Shown: positions 9,696-21,000, counted from the stretch's first letter. The stretch: DNA of 64,000 bases from Brenneria izbisi (GCF_025840185.1 NZ_JAMPJU010000008.1:111639-175638), one strand, 5' to 3'. Numbers and translations: made by a program. The notes: generated by a model from the sequence alone, not told the origin.

Positions 9696-10797
9696 TGAGT
9701 TCCGCGATCCCGAACTGGCGAAAGCCGTGTTGCAACGTATTCGGGCGCTGGTCACGGAGATGCCGCAGTTGCGGCAGCGCCCGTTGCAACTGATGGAAGT
9801 GTGCGGCGGCCATACCCATGCGATCTTCAAGTTTGGACTGGATCGGTTGTTGCCGCCGGAAATCGAATTTGTTCACGGTCCGGGCTGCCCGGTATGCGTA
9901 TTGCCGATGGGACGAATTGATGCCTGTCTGGAGATTGCCGCGCATCCTGAGGTGATCTTTTGTACTTTCGGCGATGCCATGCGCGTGCCGGGGCGCAACG
10001 GATCGCTACAGGACGCGCGTCGTCACGGCGCCGATGTGCGCATGGTTTATTCGCCGCTGGATGCGTTGCTGCTGGCGGAGAAAAACCCTGATCGTCAGGT
10101 GGTGTTTTTCGGCCTGGGGTTTGAAACCACCATGCCGAGCACCGCGCTGACATTGCAACAGGCCAAACGCCGCCATATCAGCAATTTTTCCCTTTTCTGT
10201 CAGCATATTACCATTGTCCCCACGTTGAACAGCCTGCTGATGCAACCTGACCTGCGCATTGACGGTTTTCTGGCGCCGGGGCATGTCAGCATGGTGATTG
10301 GCGCGTATCCTTATCAGGCATTGTGTGACCGGTTCCATAAGCCGTTCGTGGTCACCGGGTTCGAACCGCTGGATATTTTGCAGGCATTGTTGATGCTGGT
10401 CAGCCAGATCCACGCTGGGCGTTGCGAGGTGGAAAACCAGTATCGACGCATTGTGCCGGATGGCGGCAACCCACTGGCCCAGCAAGCCATGCAAGACGTT
10501 TTTACCACCAAATCCAGCAGTGAATGGCGTGGTCTGGGGGAAATTGCCCAGTCTGGTATGCAACTGCGGGAAGCGTATGCCGATTTTGACGCTGAGCGCC
10601 GGTTCAAGCCCCAACAGCAGCGGGTGGCAGATGAGCCGGGATCGCGCTGCGGCGATGTTCTGACCGGGCGCTGCAAACCCGCGGATTGTCCGCTGTTTGC
10701 CCAGCGCTGCACGCCGCAGAATGCTATCGGAGCGCTGATGGTCTCCTCCGAGGGCGCGTGTGCGGCTTATTATCAATATCGGCGGGAATGTGCCTGA
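9682..10797 (+). CDS. hypD: Hydrogenase maturation protein HypD
   Basis: Scaffold (371 aa) on which the Fe(CN)2CO cofactor is built with HypC and HypE. Key residues are seen in [12 protein letters not shown] (Cys41) and [10 protein letters not shown] (Cys69, Cys72). The C-terminal region that binds the 4Fe-4S cluster has several cysteines ([19 protein letters not shown]). ATG 9682 sits inside the end of hypC after a GGAGAG site. Confidence 0.97.
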   Translation: MQYVDEFRDPELAKAVLQRIRALVTEMPQLRQRPLQLMEVCGGHTHAIFKFGLDRLLPPEIEFVHGPGCPVCVLPMGRIDACLEIAAHPEVIFCTFGDAMRVPGRNGSLQDARRHGADVRMVYSPLDALLLAEKNPDRQVVFFGLGFETTMPSTALTLQQAKRRHISNFSLFCQHITIVPTLNSLLMQPDLRIDGFLAPGHVSMVIGAYPYQALCDRFHKPFVVTGFEPLDILQALLMLVSQIHAGRCEVENQYRRIVPDGGNPLAQQAMQDVFTTKSSSEWRGLGEIAQSGMQLREAYADFDAERRFKPQQQRVADEPGSRCGDVLTGRCKPADCPLFAQRCTPQNAIGALMVSSEGACAAYYQYRRECA

Positions 10798-10814
10798 GGG
10801 GAGTGAGTCTGAAT

Positions 10815-11876
10815 ATGTCTGGAACAACAGTAGTGAGTACCACACAACCCTTGCCGGAACACATGCCCACAGAGATTACGCTGGCGCACGGCAGCGGTGG
10901 CCGGGCGATGCAGCAGTTGATTGAACAACTGTTTATCCAGTCGTTTGATAATCCGCTGCTGGGTCAGCGGGAAGATCAGGCCAGATTGCCGCTTGCCGCC
11001 TTGACGCGGCACGGTGATCGGCTGGCGTTCACCACCGACAGCTATGTGATTGATCCGATCTTTTTCCCCGGCGGCGATATCGGCAAGCTGGCGGTGTGTG
11101 GTACGGCGAACGATATCGCGGTCAGCGGCGCGCAGCCGCGTTATCTTTCCTGCGGTTTTATCATTGAAGAAGGTTTCTCCGGCGCAGATTTGCTGCGTAT
11201 TGTTGAATCCATGGCGCGAACCGCCCGTGATGCCGGTATCGAGATAGTAACCGGCGATACCAAAGTGGTGCCGCGCGGCGCGGCTGACAAGATTTTTATC
11301 AATACCTCCGGTATGGGCGTTATCCCGACGACGGTGCATTGGGGGACGCGCGAGATCTGTCCTGGCGATAAAATTATTGTCAGCGGGACGCTGGGCGATC
11401 ACGGCGCGACGATCCTCAACCTGCGCGAACAACTGGGGCTGGAAGCCGAGTTATCGAGTGATTGCGCGGTACTGGCGCCCTTGATTGCGCCGTTGCGTGA
11501 GATTGCGGGGGTACGTGCGCTGCGGGATGCGACGCGCGGGGGCGTGACCGCCATTTTGCATGAGTACGCGCAGGCCAGCGGCTACGGTATGGAAGTGAAT
11601 GAAAGCGCGTTGCCGTTGAAACAGGCGGTGCGCGGCATCTGCGAAATTCTGGGGCTGGAGGCGCTGAACTTTGCCAATGAAGGCAAACTGGTGCTGGTGG
11701 TTTCGGCGCAAGCTGAGGCCGCGGTACTGGACGCGTTGCGGGCGCATCCGCTGGGGCGGGACGCCGCGACGATTGGCGTGGTGACCGCAACGCCGCAGAT
11801 TCGCCTGTGCGGGGTATTTGGCGCGTCGAGGTTGCTGGATTTGCCGCATAATGAACCGATGCCGCGGATTTGCTAG
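10815..11876 (+). CDS. hypE: Hydrogenase maturation dehydratase HypE
   Basis: Makes the cyanide ligand precursor (353 aa): its C-terminal cysteine is carbamoylated by HypF and then dehydrated with ATP to a thiocyanate. The protein ends in PRIC with the reactive Cys last. It has the AIRS/PurM-type ATP fold, with the glycine-rich AHGSGG start and TGDTKVVPRG. ATG 10815 is preferred (family length about 336); a second ATG 15 codons later (MPTEITLAHG) is also plausible. Confidence 0.96.
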   Translation: MSGTTVVSTTQPLPEHMPTEITLAHGSGGRAMQQLIEQLFIQSFDNPLLGQREDQARLPLAALTRHGDRLAFTTDSYVIDPIFFPGGDIGKLAVCGTANDIAVSGAQPRYLSCGFIIEEGFSGADLLRIVESMARTARDAGIEIVTGDTKVVPRGAADKIFINTSGMGVIPTTVHWGTREICPGDKIIVSGTLGDHGATILNLREQLGLEAELSSDCAVLAPLIAPLREIAGVRALRDATRGGVTAILHEYAQASGYGMEVNESALPLKQAVRGICEILGLEALNFANEGKLVLVVSAQAEAAVLDALRAHPLGRDAATIGVVTATPQIRLCGVFGASRLLDLPHNEPMPRIC

Positions 11877-12048
11877 GGGCCATTTTTCAGCTATATGCAA
11901 GCATAGGTGATCATTTCGTGCGTGGTAAGTATCGGTATTTCTCTGTGAATATCGCGCCACGCCCGACATCGGGCAGATCAAACGCCGCTTGCCCTATGAA
12001 CCCAGGTTGGCGGCTGAAATTGTGTCGCTGACGCGATACCTTCGGCGC

Positions 12049-12135
12049 CAGTGAATGCTTATCGAGCCGCCAGTGACGCGCTCCCGGCGCGACACTGGCT
12101 TGCGCGAAGTCCTGTCGCTCACTCGGCATTCACTG
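12049..12135. repeat. Nested hairpin element between hypE and hypF
   Basis: An outer 10-bp stem (12049-12058 with 12126-12135) encloses an inner GC-rich hairpin (12070-12081 with 12087-12098, one mismatch, TCCCG loop). No open frame fits. With the flanking sequence it looks like an inserted repeat or folded non-coding element. It is not a simple terminator, as no T run follows. Confidence 0.5.
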
Positions 12136-12300
12136 CCACCTCAGCACAATTTCTTACGCCGTTAAACCCCAAACCTATGAGGTTAACGATAGAGAAGTGA
12201 ACTCATGCTTTTCCCGGCATGAAAATACCTTTCTCTTCGCGCACGAAATAGCACTGAACTGACATAGAAATCTTTCTAAACAGGCAAGGATATCCTCCAC
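12136..12300. other. Spacer upstream of hypF, repeat-like sequence
   Basis: Non-coding stretch continuing the 424-nt gap between hypE and hypF. A plus-strand frame near 12154-12193 (reading ...LTPLNPKPMRLTIEK) resembles a phrase I associate with small dispersed enterobacterial repeats, but I could not check copy number. The hypF ribosome site (AAGGA) is near 12285. Confidence 0.3.
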
Positions 12301-14619
12301 GTGAGCGTGAACCATAACGGTATTCAGATCCGCATCAAAGGCAAAGTGCAGGGGGTAGGGTTTCGGCCCTATGTCTGGCAATTGGCGCATCGGTTCAAGC
12401 TGTGCGGTGATGTCAGTAATGACGGCGCGGGGGTGGTGATTCACCTCTACCAGTCGGCAAATATTGAACGCTTTATGGCTGAACTGCCCGCAATGTGTCC
12501 GCCGTTGGCGCATATCGATAGCATGACCTGCCAGCCGTGGCAGTGGGCTGCCATACCCAAGACATTTGTGATCGAACACAGCGGCGCCGGTCAGATGGAT
12601 ACGCAAGTCGTGCCGGATGCGGCAACCTGTGAAGCATGCCTGCACGAACTGAACGATCCGGCTAATCGCCGCTATCACTACCCGTTCATCAACTGTACCC
12701 ACTGTGGTCCGCGCTTTACCATTATTCGCCGGATGCCATATGACCGCCCGTTCACCGCGATGGCGGATTTCCCGCTTTGTCCTCACTGTCTGGCCGAATA
12801 TCAGCACCCGGCTGATCGCCGTTTTCATGCCCAACCCAATGCTTGTGTGCGATGCGGCCCGCAAGTCTGGCTGGTTGATGATCTGGCGACGCCGCGGGCA
12901 GAGGGGGATGAGGCGATCCGTCTGGCGGCCAATGTATTGTTGGCCGGGGATATCGTGGCGATTAAAGGGCTGGGCGGCTTTCATCTGGCCTGCGACGCCG
13001 CTAATACGCAGGCGGTTGAACGCTTGCGGCAGCGCAAACATCGCCCCGGCAAGCCGCTGGCGGTGATGCTGCCGGATGCCGGATGGCTTGAGCAATGCGC
13101 CGCCGTAGCGGATATCCCTGCCGCGTTACGATTATTAACCAGTACGGCAGCGCCGATTGTGTTGTTGCCGCTGCGACAAGATGGCCCGCTATCAGAGCAG
13201 ATTGCGCCCGGCTTGGACGAAGTCGGGCTGATGCTGCCCGCCAATCCGCTGCAACATCTGTTGCTGGCACAGGTGGCGCGCCCATTGGTGATGACCTCCG
13301 GTAATGCCGGCGGCAAACCGCCGGCATTGACCAATGCACAGGCGACGACGCAGCTTGTCGGCATTGCCGACCGGTGGTTAATGCACAATCGCGAGATTGT
13401 GCAACGCGCCGACGACTCGTTGGTCAGGCTGCATAAAAACAGGGCGGAGATGTTGCGTCGGGCGCGGGGTTACGTGCCGGATGCCTTGCCGCTGCCGCCG
13501 GGGTTTAGCGCACAGCCTGCGTTGCTGGCGATGGGGGCGGATTTAAAGAATACCTTTTGTCTACTGCGTGATGAAAACGCCATTGTCAGCCAGCATCTTG
13601 GCGATCTGGCGGACAGCGACGTTGAGCGGCAATATCGTCATGCTATCGCCTTGTTTGAGGATATTTACCGTTTCATTCCTGATGCGGTAGTGGTTGACGC
13701 GCATCCCGGTTATATCAGTCATCGTCTGGGAAAACAGCTGGCTGAACAGCGGCAGATCCCCTGTATTGAGGTGTTGCACCATCATGCGCATATTGTGGCT
13801 TGTCTGGCCGAACATCAGTGGCCGCGAGATGCCGGGCCGGTTATCGGGCTGGCGCTGGATGGTATTGGTTATGGATCTGATGGACAGTGGTGGGGCGGAG
13901 AATGTCTGCTGGCGGATTATGCTCAATGCCGACGCATTGGCGGCCTTCCTGCGGTGGCTTTGCCCGGCGGCGATCTGGCTGCGCGTCAGCCGTGGCGTAA
14001 TCTGCTGGCGCAGTGGCTGCGGTTTGTGCCTGACTGGGCCGCATTACCGCAAGCAACCGCCATCCCGACGGAACCCGCCAGGCTACTTGGTAAAGCGATC
14101 GAGCGCGGCATCAATGCGCCGTTGGCATCATCAACCGGGCGCTTATTTGATGCGGTGGCGGCGGCCAACGGATTTGCCGCCCTCAGCCAAAGTTGGGAGG
14201 GGGAAGCCGCCTGCTGGCTGGAATCGCTGGCGTGGCAAAGTACGCTTCACCACGCGCCCGTGGCGAGTATTGCCGTAACCATGCCATTGCGCGAGGATAA
14301 TCAGCTTGATTTACACACGTTCTGGCGGCAGTGGCTGACATGGCGGGCCAATCCCGCAGACAAAGCGTATGCCTTTCATGCTGCGCTGGCGCAAGGGCTG
14401 GCGGCATTAGCCAGACGTAGCGCGATGCGTTACGGCAGCAACACCGTGGCGCTGTCGGGCGGCGTTATGCATAACCGGCTGCTTTCCCACCTGTTGCGCC
14501 ATCACTTGCAGGGGATGACTGTGTTGCAGCCGGAGCGATTACCGGCGGGAGATGGCGGGCTGGCGTTGGGACAGGCATTGATTGCGGCGGCATCCAATCG
14601 TTATTCGCATGAAGAATAA
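12301..14619 (+). CDS. hypF: Carbamoyltransferase HypF
   Basis: Makes the carbamoyl group for the NiFe-site cyanides (772 aa) by activating carbamoyl phosphate and transferring it to HypE. Domains in order: acylphosphatase-like ([16 protein letters not shown], about 10-95); two zinc fingers of C-x2-C-x18-C-x2-C type (about 110-190); a YrdC-like domain (about 200-390); and a Kae1-like C-terminal domain ([23 protein letters not shown] near the end). The start is GTG 12301 after an AAGGA site. It is separated from hypE by 424 nt, so it may have its own promoter. Confidence 0.96.
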   Translation: MSVNHNGIQIRIKGKVQGVGFRPYVWQLAHRFKLCGDVSNDGAGVVIHLYQSANIERFMAELPAMCPPLAHIDSMTCQPWQWAAIPKTFVIEHSGAGQMDTQVVPDAATCEACLHELNDPANRRYHYPFINCTHCGPRFTIIRRMPYDRPFTAMADFPLCPHCLAEYQHPADRRFHAQPNACVRCGPQVWLVDDLATPRAEGDEAIRLAANVLLAGDIVAIKGLGGFHLACDAANTQAVERLRQRKHRPGKPLAVMLPDAGWLEQCAAVADIPAALRLLTSTAAPIVLLPLRQDGPLSEQIAPGLDEVGLMLPANPLQHLLLAQVARPLVMTSGNAGGKPPALTNAQATTQLVGIADRWLMHNREIVQRADDSLVRLHKNRAEMLRRARGYVPDALPLPPGFSAQPALLAMGADLKNTFCLLRDENAIVSQHLGDLADSDVERQYRHAIALFEDIYRFIPDAVVVDAHPGYISHRLGKQLAEQRQIPCIEVLHHHAHIVACLAEHQWPRDAGPVIGLALDGIGYGSDGQWWGGECLLADYAQCRRIGGLPAVALPGGDLAARQPWRNLLAQWLRFVPDWAALPQATAIPTEPARLLGKAIERGINAPLASSTGRLFDAVAAANGFAALSQSWEGEAACWLESLAWQSTLHHAPVASIAVTMPLREDNQLDLHTFWRQWLTWRANPADKAYAFHAALAQGLAALARRSAMRYGSNTVALSGGVMHNRLLSHLLRHHLQGMTVLQPERLPAGDGGLALGQALIAAASNRYSHEE

Positions 14620-14974
14620 TTAATAAAACCATGCTGGCTTTATTTATCCTGCTGTTTATTTTGGTGGTTATCTATGGGCGTTATTTACATCTTAAAAATA
14701 TATTCAATATTAGCGGATTAACAAATTTTAATAATCCATTTTTTAGTATCAATTTTATAACAATAATGGCGTGCTTTGTTTTTAATGTATTGAATTGCAA
14801 TGAAATATATTTCATCTGCTAGACCGGCTCAGCATTTTTTTCTTATTATCACGTTAACAAGAATAAGTTTTTTTGCTATCCCTTTATTACGCTTCCTGTT
14901 ATTCATTGGGGCATATTGATAAATAAAACAGGCTGTCATTTAATTTGTCATATTGCTTTTGATAGGGGCCGTTA
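14620..14974. other. AT-rich intergenic region with a 16-nt palindrome
   Basis: 355 nt between hypF and hutW. It holds a perfect palindrome ATGAAATATATTTCAT at 14800-14815, about 160 nt before hutW, which could be an operator. A 63-codon frame (14631-14822) is hydrophobic and AT-driven with no ribosome site, so I do not call it a gene. No convincing Fur box was seen. Confidence 0.5.
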
Positions 14975-16300
14975 ATGAATATCGATCTTACGCCATATTA
15001 TGCTCAGTCCGGTGAACAGCCATTTGGCGTGCGGCGTATGGCAATGCCCTGGCGTAATCATGCGCCGCTTTCACCTGAACAAATCCCCGCCAGTTGGCAA
15101 ACGTTGCAACAGCGGATTTTGCCTGCCCGCAAGCGTCTGCTGTACCTGCATATTCCTTTCTGTGCGACGCACTGTACATTCTGCGGCTTCTATCAGAATA
15201 AGTTGCGTGACGACAGCACCGAAACCTATACCCGTTATCTGTTGCAGGAGCTGGCAATGGAAGCAGGTAGCCCGTTGCATCAGTCGGCGCCGATTCATGC
15301 CGTCTATTTTGGCGGCGGTACGCCGACCGCGTTGGCAGCCAACGAGCTCGCGCGGATTATTACCGCGATCCGTACCTCGCTGCCTCTGGCGCCTGACTGT
15401 GAAATTACGGTCGAAGGCCGGGCGATGAATTTTGATGATGAACGAATTGACGCTTGTCTGGATGCGGGCGCCAACCGGTTTTCCATCGGCATTCAGACGT
15501 TCGATAGCCGTATTCGTCAGCGCATGGCGCGCACCTCGGATAAACTGCAATCCATCCGCTTTTTGGAACGTCTGTGCCAGCGGGATAAGGCGGCGGTGGT
15601 TTGCGATCTGATGTTTGGTCTGCCGGGACAAACGGCGGAAACCTGGCAGGAAGACCTGAATATTATCAGCGGATTGCCGCTGGACGGCGTCGATCTTTAC
15701 GCCCTGAATTTATTACCCGCCACGCCGCTGGCGAAAGCGGCGGAAAACCAACGGATCACCCTGCCGGATGTGACCGCCCGACGTGATTTTTACCGTCGCG
15801 GCGCGGCATTTCTGGCCGAGGCAGGCTGGCAGCAACTGAGCAATAGTCACTGGGCCAGAACCACCAGAGAGCGCAATCTGTACAACCTGTTGATTAAACA
15901 GGGTGCGGATTGTCTGGCGATGGGAAGCGGCGCGGGCGGTAACCTGAATGGTCAGGCTTATATGCTGGAACGCGATCTTGAACGTTATTACCACACGCTG
16001 GATCAAGGACAGAAACCGATCATGATGATGACCCCGGCCAGCCCTGGCGGTCCCTGGCAGCATCAGCTTCAGGCGGGTATTGAAGTCGGGCGCATCGTCT
16101 TGCCGCAACTGACGCGCCGCGCCGATGCGCTCCAGCCATTGCTGAGTCAGTGGCACCACGCGGGATTAACCCACGACGATTCCACCTGCTTGCGTTTAAC
16201 CGATGACGGCCGCTTTTGGGCAAATAATCTGATGCAGGCATTACAACAAATTATTCCGCAGTTGAATGCCGAAGATCATGCACAAGACCATGCGCATTAA
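14975..16300 (+). CDS. hutW: Anaerobic haem-degrading radical SAM enzyme HutW/ChuW
   Basis: Radical SAM protein (441 aa) related to HemN. ChuW of E. coli O157 opens the haem ring without oxygen, using SAM, to release iron and make anaerobilin. The CxxxCxxC cluster motif is CATHCTFC. Other family stretches are YFGGGTPTAL, FSIGIQTF and DLMFGLPGQT. It is longer than HemN-like coproporphyrinogen enzymes on account of its C-terminal region. First of three same-strand genes (hutW-hutX-chuY), 13 nt before hutX. Confidence 0.92.
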   Translation: MNIDLTPYYAQSGEQPFGVRRMAMPWRNHAPLSPEQIPASWQTLQQRILPARKRLLYLHIPFCATHCTFCGFYQNKLRDDSTETYTRYLLQELAMEAGSPLHQSAPIHAVYFGGGTPTALAANELARIITAIRTSLPLAPDCEITVEGRAMNFDDERIDACLDAGANRFSIGIQTFDSRIRQRMARTSDKLQSIRFLERLCQRDKAAVVCDLMFGLPGQTAETWQEDLNIISGLPLDGVDLYALNLLPATPLAKAAENQRITLPDVTARRDFYRRGAAFLAEAGWQQLSNSHWARTTRERNLYNLLIKQGADCLAMGSGAGGNLNGQAYMLERDLERYYHTLDQGQKPIMMMTPASPGGPWQHQLQAGIEVGRIVLPQLTRRADALQPLLSQWHHAGLTHDDSTCLRLTDDGRFWANNLMQALQQIIPQLNAEDHAQDHAH

Positions 16301-16313
16301 GGAAAACTTACTT

Positions 16314-16790
16314 ATGACATTGCAGGATTTACTCGCCACCAACCCTGATGGCACACTGGAAGATATCGCTAGTCAGTACCACACCTCACTGTTCGAGGTG
16401 GTCAAGGCGCTGCCGGAAGCGCAGTGCGCCATTGTCGCGGGCGAGCGATTTGATGCGGTGTGGCAGGCCATTACCGGTTGGGGCGAAGTCACGCTCATCA
16501 ATCATACCGCTGATGCGATCCTGGAATTTAAAGGCGAATTGCCGGGCGGGACACACCGCCACGGCTATTTCAATCTGCGCGGCAAGGCGGGGTTCAGCGG
16601 ACATATTCGAGCGGTTAACTGTCGGCATATTGCTTTCATTGAGCGTAGATTCATGGGAATGGACACCGCCTCTGTAGTGTTTTTTAATGCCTGCGGCGAG
16701 GCGATGTTTAAAATATTTCTGGGACGGGATAGCCAGCGCCAGTTGCTGACGACGCAGCTTGAGGCGTTCCATGCATTGGCAAGTGAGTAA
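16314..16790 (+). CDS. hutX: Haem-binding utilisation carrier HutX/ChuX
   Basis: Cytoplasmic haem-binding protein (158 aa) of the HutX/ChuX family, thought to pass haem to the degrading enzyme. Family features seen: the N-terminal helix-turn-helix-like segment (TLEDIASQYHTSLFEVVKAL), GRAM-like stretches such as HTADAILEFKGELP, and the C-terminal FFNACGEAMFKIFLGRD. ATG 16314 is preferred because TAAGGA lies 10 nt upstream and it gives the usual length; an upstream ATG at 16266 overlaps hutW. It lies in the middle of the operon. Confidence 0.93.
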   Translation: MTLQDLLATNPDGTLEDIASQYHTSLFEVVKALPEAQCAIVAGERFDAVWQAITGWGEVTLINHTADAILEFKGELPGGTHRHGYFNLRGKAGFSGHIRAVNCRHIAFIERRFMGMDTASVVFFNACGEAMFKIFLGRDSQRQLLTTQLEAFHALASE

Positions 16791-16811
16791 CATTAACGAA
16801 CAGGAGCATCT

Positions 16812-17441
16812 ATGGCATGGTTACTTTTTGGCGCAGGTCAGGGCGTGGGCGCCTGTTTATTACAACGGGCGATAGAATGTGAACAGCCGGTGGTATTGGT
16901 GCTGCGCAATGCTGAACAGGCGGCACATTGGCGAGCGCAAGGGCTTAATGTCGTGCTAGGCGATGCCTGTGATGCGGATGTGGTTGCTAAAGCCTGTCAG
17001 TTGGCGGGCAAATCCGCCGTTGTGGTTTCCACGATGGGCGGCGGCGGCGTCAATTATCAGGGACACCGAACGGTGATTGATGGCGCAGAGCAAGCGGGCA
17101 TCAAACGTATGTTGCTGGTGACGTCGCTGGGCTGCGGCGACAGTTGGTCGCAATTACCGCCACGCGCCAGGGCCGCATTCGGTTTTGCCGTGCGTGAAAA
17201 GTCACTGGCGGAAAGCTGGTTGCAGAGCAGTTCGCTGGATTACTGCATTGTACGACCCGGCGGTCTGTTGGATGTGGTTGCCACGCATAACGCCAAATTG
17301 ACGCAAGGGACGCCCCCCCTCGGTCTGGTGTCGCGTCAGGATGTGGCGCTGGCCATCGACCAGCTTTTGCAGCAACCGGTGTTCGGCAATCAGATTTATC
17401 ATCTCATCGATCCTGAACTTGAACTTCCCGCTATGCCGTAG
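16812..17441 (+). CDS. chuY: NAD(P)-binding protein ChuY-like (anaerobilin reductase)
   Basis: Short-chain NAD(P)-binding protein (209 aa). In the chuWXY operon of enterohaemorrhagic E. coli, ChuY reduces anaerobilin, the product of ChuW. A Rossmann-type glycine stretch is at the very N-terminus (LLFGAGQGVGACLLQ), followed by VVVSTMGGG and VTSLGCGDSW. A GGAG site precedes ATG 16812. No haem receptor or ABC transporter genes are in the window, so uptake must be encoded elsewhere. Confidence 0.85.
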   Translation: MAWLLFGAGQGVGACLLQRAIECEQPVVLVLRNAEQAAHWRAQGLNVVLGDACDADVVAKACQLAGKSAVVVSTMGGGGVNYQGHRTVIDGAEQAGIKRMLLVTSLGCGDSWSQLPPRARAAFGFAVREKSLAESWLQSSSLDYCIVRPGGLLDVVATHNAKLTQGTPPLGLVSRQDVALAIDQLLQQPVFGNQIYHLIDPELELPAMP

Positions 17442-18043
17442 CCTGATGCGTATTTTATACGTATGCGGCGATTGACGGCTGCTGGATGTTGTTCGGCGTT
17501 ATGTTGTTTAGTCAATGGACCGATTTGCTCTTTTTTGATTTATCGGTCATCTTTAATATCATGTAATTGGTCGCGTTATTCCCATTTCACCGGTAAATAA
17601 TATTATTACATCCGCGCGGATGTATTCTATTTCATTCAATTAATGAATAATATAAAAAATAATAACTGTAATACCGTTATTATTTACTGACGGTATCATC
17701 GCCATTCTTTATTTCATTTCATCAACAATGCCTTCTGAATATCGCTAGGTTCGTTATTCGCTATGTAATTTATTATATATCGACGTATTGCAGTAACGGT
17801 CTTTAATTGAGAATGATTTTTATTTAAATATTTGTTTTGCTCAGAAAACTGGCGATTTCAGGGTTTTTGTGATGATAATGTTATTATTAAGATAAATAGT
17901 TGAGGTTTTTATATTTCATTGCATAATACATATAATTAGTATGGTTTTAGCTGTGCGGCGGTCAATTATCCTTGCGATATAAAAACAAAATAAATGCTTC
18001 AGCCCGATTTTTATTGTGAGCGGTGTGGTACGAGGAGCTTTCC
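17442..18043. other. AT-rich intergenic region upstream of fdnG with two inverted repeats
   Basis: About 600 nt without a credible gene. It has a perfect 18-nt palindrome TACATCCGCGCGGATGTA (17607-17624). A 10-bp inverted repeat lies at 17657-17666/17676-17685 (AAATAATAAC...GTTATTATTT). Both are possible binding sites. I saw no clear FNR consensus here, unlike at hybO and dmsA. The fdnG ribosome site (AGGAG) is near 18032. Confidence 0.5.
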
Positions 18044-21000
18044 ATGCAGGTCAGCAGACGACAGTTTTTTAAAATATGTGCGGGTGGCATGGCCGGAACA
18101 ACGGTCACAGCACTAGGTTTTTCCCCTTCAGTGGCACTGGCCGAAACCCGGCAATATAAACTTCTGCGCGCCAAAGAAACGCGCAATAACTGCACCTATT
18201 GTTCCGTTGGATGCGGCATTTTAATGTATAGCCTTGGCGACGGGGCGAAAAACGCCAGACCATCCATTTTTCATATTGAAGGCGACCCGGATCATCCGGT
18301 CAGCCGTGGTTCGTTATGCCCCAAAGGGGCGGGGTTGATCGATTATATCCATAGCGATCAGCGGCTTAAATATCCTGAGTATCGGGCGCCCGGCTCAGAC
18401 AAATGGCAGCGCATCAGTTGGAATGAGGCGTTCGATCGTATTGCCCGCCTGATGAAAGCCGATCGGGATGCCAACTTTATCGAGAAAAACAGCGCTGGCG
18501 TCACCGTTAACCGCTGGCTGACAACCGGCATGTTGTGTTCGTCGGCTGCCAGTAATGAAACCGGGATGCTGGATTTCCGTTTTACCCGCGCGCTGGGGAT
18601 GCTGGGGATTGATACTCAGGCACGCCTGTGTCATGCCCCCAGCGTGTCGGCGCTGGGGCCGACCTTCGGGCGCGGCGCCATGACCAATAACTGGGTTGAT
18701 ATCAAGAATGCCAACGTGGTGCTGGTGATGGGCGGCAACCCGGCGGAGGCGCATCCGGTTGGGTTCAAATGGGCGGTGGAAGCCAAAATCAAAAACGCCG
18801 CAAAACTGATCGTGGTCGATCCGCGTTTTAATCGTACCGCATCGGTGGCTGATCTTTATGCGCCGATCCGCGCCGGTTCGGATATCGCATTCCTGCTGGG
18901 CGTGGTGCATTACCTGTTGAGCAACAATAAAGTACAGATGGAGTATGTGCAGTCATACACCAATGCCAGCCTGTTGGTGCGCGCCGATTATGATTTTAAT
19001 GATGGTTTGTTCAGCGGTTATGACCCGCAGGCGCGTAAGTATGATCGCTCGTCATGGCAGTATGAACTGGATGAAAACGGCTTTGCCCGGCGGGATCTCT
19101 CCCTGACCGATCCGCGCTGTGTCTGGAATCTGCTTAAACAGCACGTCAGCCGCTACACACCGGAAGTGGTTTCGCGTATCTGCGGCACTCCGCAAGATCA
19201 ATTTCTGACGATTTGCGACATTCTGGCATCGACTTGCGTACCGGACAAAACGGCGACCATTCTGTATGCGCTGGGCTGGACGCAGCATACCACCGGTTCT
19301 CAGATGATCCGCGCCGCAGGCATCATTCAATTGCTGTTGGGCAATATCGGTATGATTGGCGGCGGGATTAACGCGTTGCGCGGACACTCCAATATTCAGG
19401 GGTATACCGATTTGGGATTGTTGTCCCTTCGTCTGCCCGGTTACATGGATTTGCCGTCCGAAAAGCAGACCACCTTGCAGGATTATCTCTCGCAAATCAC
19501 GCCGCAGGCGCTGTTGCCCGACCAGGTGAATTACTGGAAGAACACGCCGAAATTCTTTATCAGCCTGATGAAAAGTCTGTATGGCGATAAGGCGCAACCA
19601 GAAAATGACTGGGGTTTTGACTGGCTGCCCAAGTGGGATCAAAGCTATGACGCGCTGAACTACACCCAAAGAATGATTGAAGGCAAGGTCAACGGCTATA
19701 TCGCGCAGGGCTTTAATCCGATCGCCGCGTTTGCTGACTCCAATAAAGCGCGCGACGCGCTGAGAAAACTGAAGTTTCTGGTCATCATCGATCCGCTGGC
19801 GACGGAAACGTCCAATTTCTGGCAGAACCACGGTGAGTTGAATGACGTCGATCCCGCGCAGATCCAAACGGAGGTCTTTCGTTTGCCCTCCAGTTGTTTT
19901 GCGGAAGAGAACGGTTCGATCGTGAATTCCGGTCGTTGGCTGCAATGGCACTTTAAAGGCGCGGAACCGCCAGCGGAAGCGTTGCACGACGGGGTTATCC
20001 TGGCCGGGATTTTTCTGCGTTTGCGAGAAATGTATGCCAGAGAAGGCGGCGCGAATCCTGAGCCGGTCCTCAATATGGCGTGGAATTATCTCAACCCGGA
20101 AGATCCGTCGCCGGAAGAGGTGGCGAAAGAGGGCAATGGTTATGCGTTGGCGGATATTTATGACGATCAGGGGAATCTGGTGCTGAAAAAAGGGCAGTTG
20201 CTGTCTGACTTTTCGCAACTGCGTGACGATGGCACCACCGCCAGCTACTGCTGGGTTTATACCGGGTGCTGGACGGAGCAGGGGAACCAGATGGCCCGGC
20301 GGGATAACGCCGATCCGTCAGGTCTGGGCAGTACGTTGGGTTGGGCCTGGGCGTGGCCGCAAAACCGCCGCATTCTGTACAACCGCGCGTCGGCGGATGA
20401 ACAGGGCAATCCGTGGGATGCGAAGCGTGAACTGATCCGCTGGGATGGTCAGCGCTGGAGCGGTATCGACACGCCGGATTACGGCAATGCCGCGCCAGGC
20501 AGCGGCGTGGGGCCGTTCATTCTACAGGCGGAAGGCCTGGGACGTCTGTTTGGTATCGACAAGCTCACCGATGGGCCGTTCCCTGAGCACTATGAACCCG
20601 TCGAATCACCGCTGGAAAAAAGTCCGCTGCATGAAAGCATCCGTTTTAATCCGGCGGCCCGGTTGTATGCGTTTGATAAACAGCGCATGGGCAGCGCCGC
20701 GGAATTTCCGTATGTCGCCACCACCTATTCCATTACTGAACTGTTTCGCCATTGGACGAAACATGCGCGGCTGAACGCCATCGTACAGCCGGAGCAGTTT
20801 GTCGAAATTGGCGAGGCATTGGCCGAACAGAAAGGAATTCGGGCCGGCGACATGGTGAGACTCAGCAGCAAGCGCGGTTATATCAAGGCGAAAGCGGTAG
20901 TCACCAAACGTATCCGCACGCTGATGATTGAAGGCAAGCCGGTGGAAACCATCGGCGTGCCTTGTCATTGGGGGTTTGAAGGCACCACGCAGAAAGGGTT

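Noticed and set aside
14631..14822. Small hydrophobic 63-codon frame between hypF and hutW
   Set aside because: AT-rich sequence produces Phe/Ile/Asn runs; no ribosome site, overlaps a palindrome, no sign of coding.
18620..18700. Selenocysteine codon and SECIS element in fdnG
   Set aside because: The codon is TGT, not TGA, so no recoding is needed and the protein is read straight through.
19052..20218. 388-codon open frame antisense to fdnG
   Set aside because: Arises from GC-biased third positions of fdnG; biased composition and no context.
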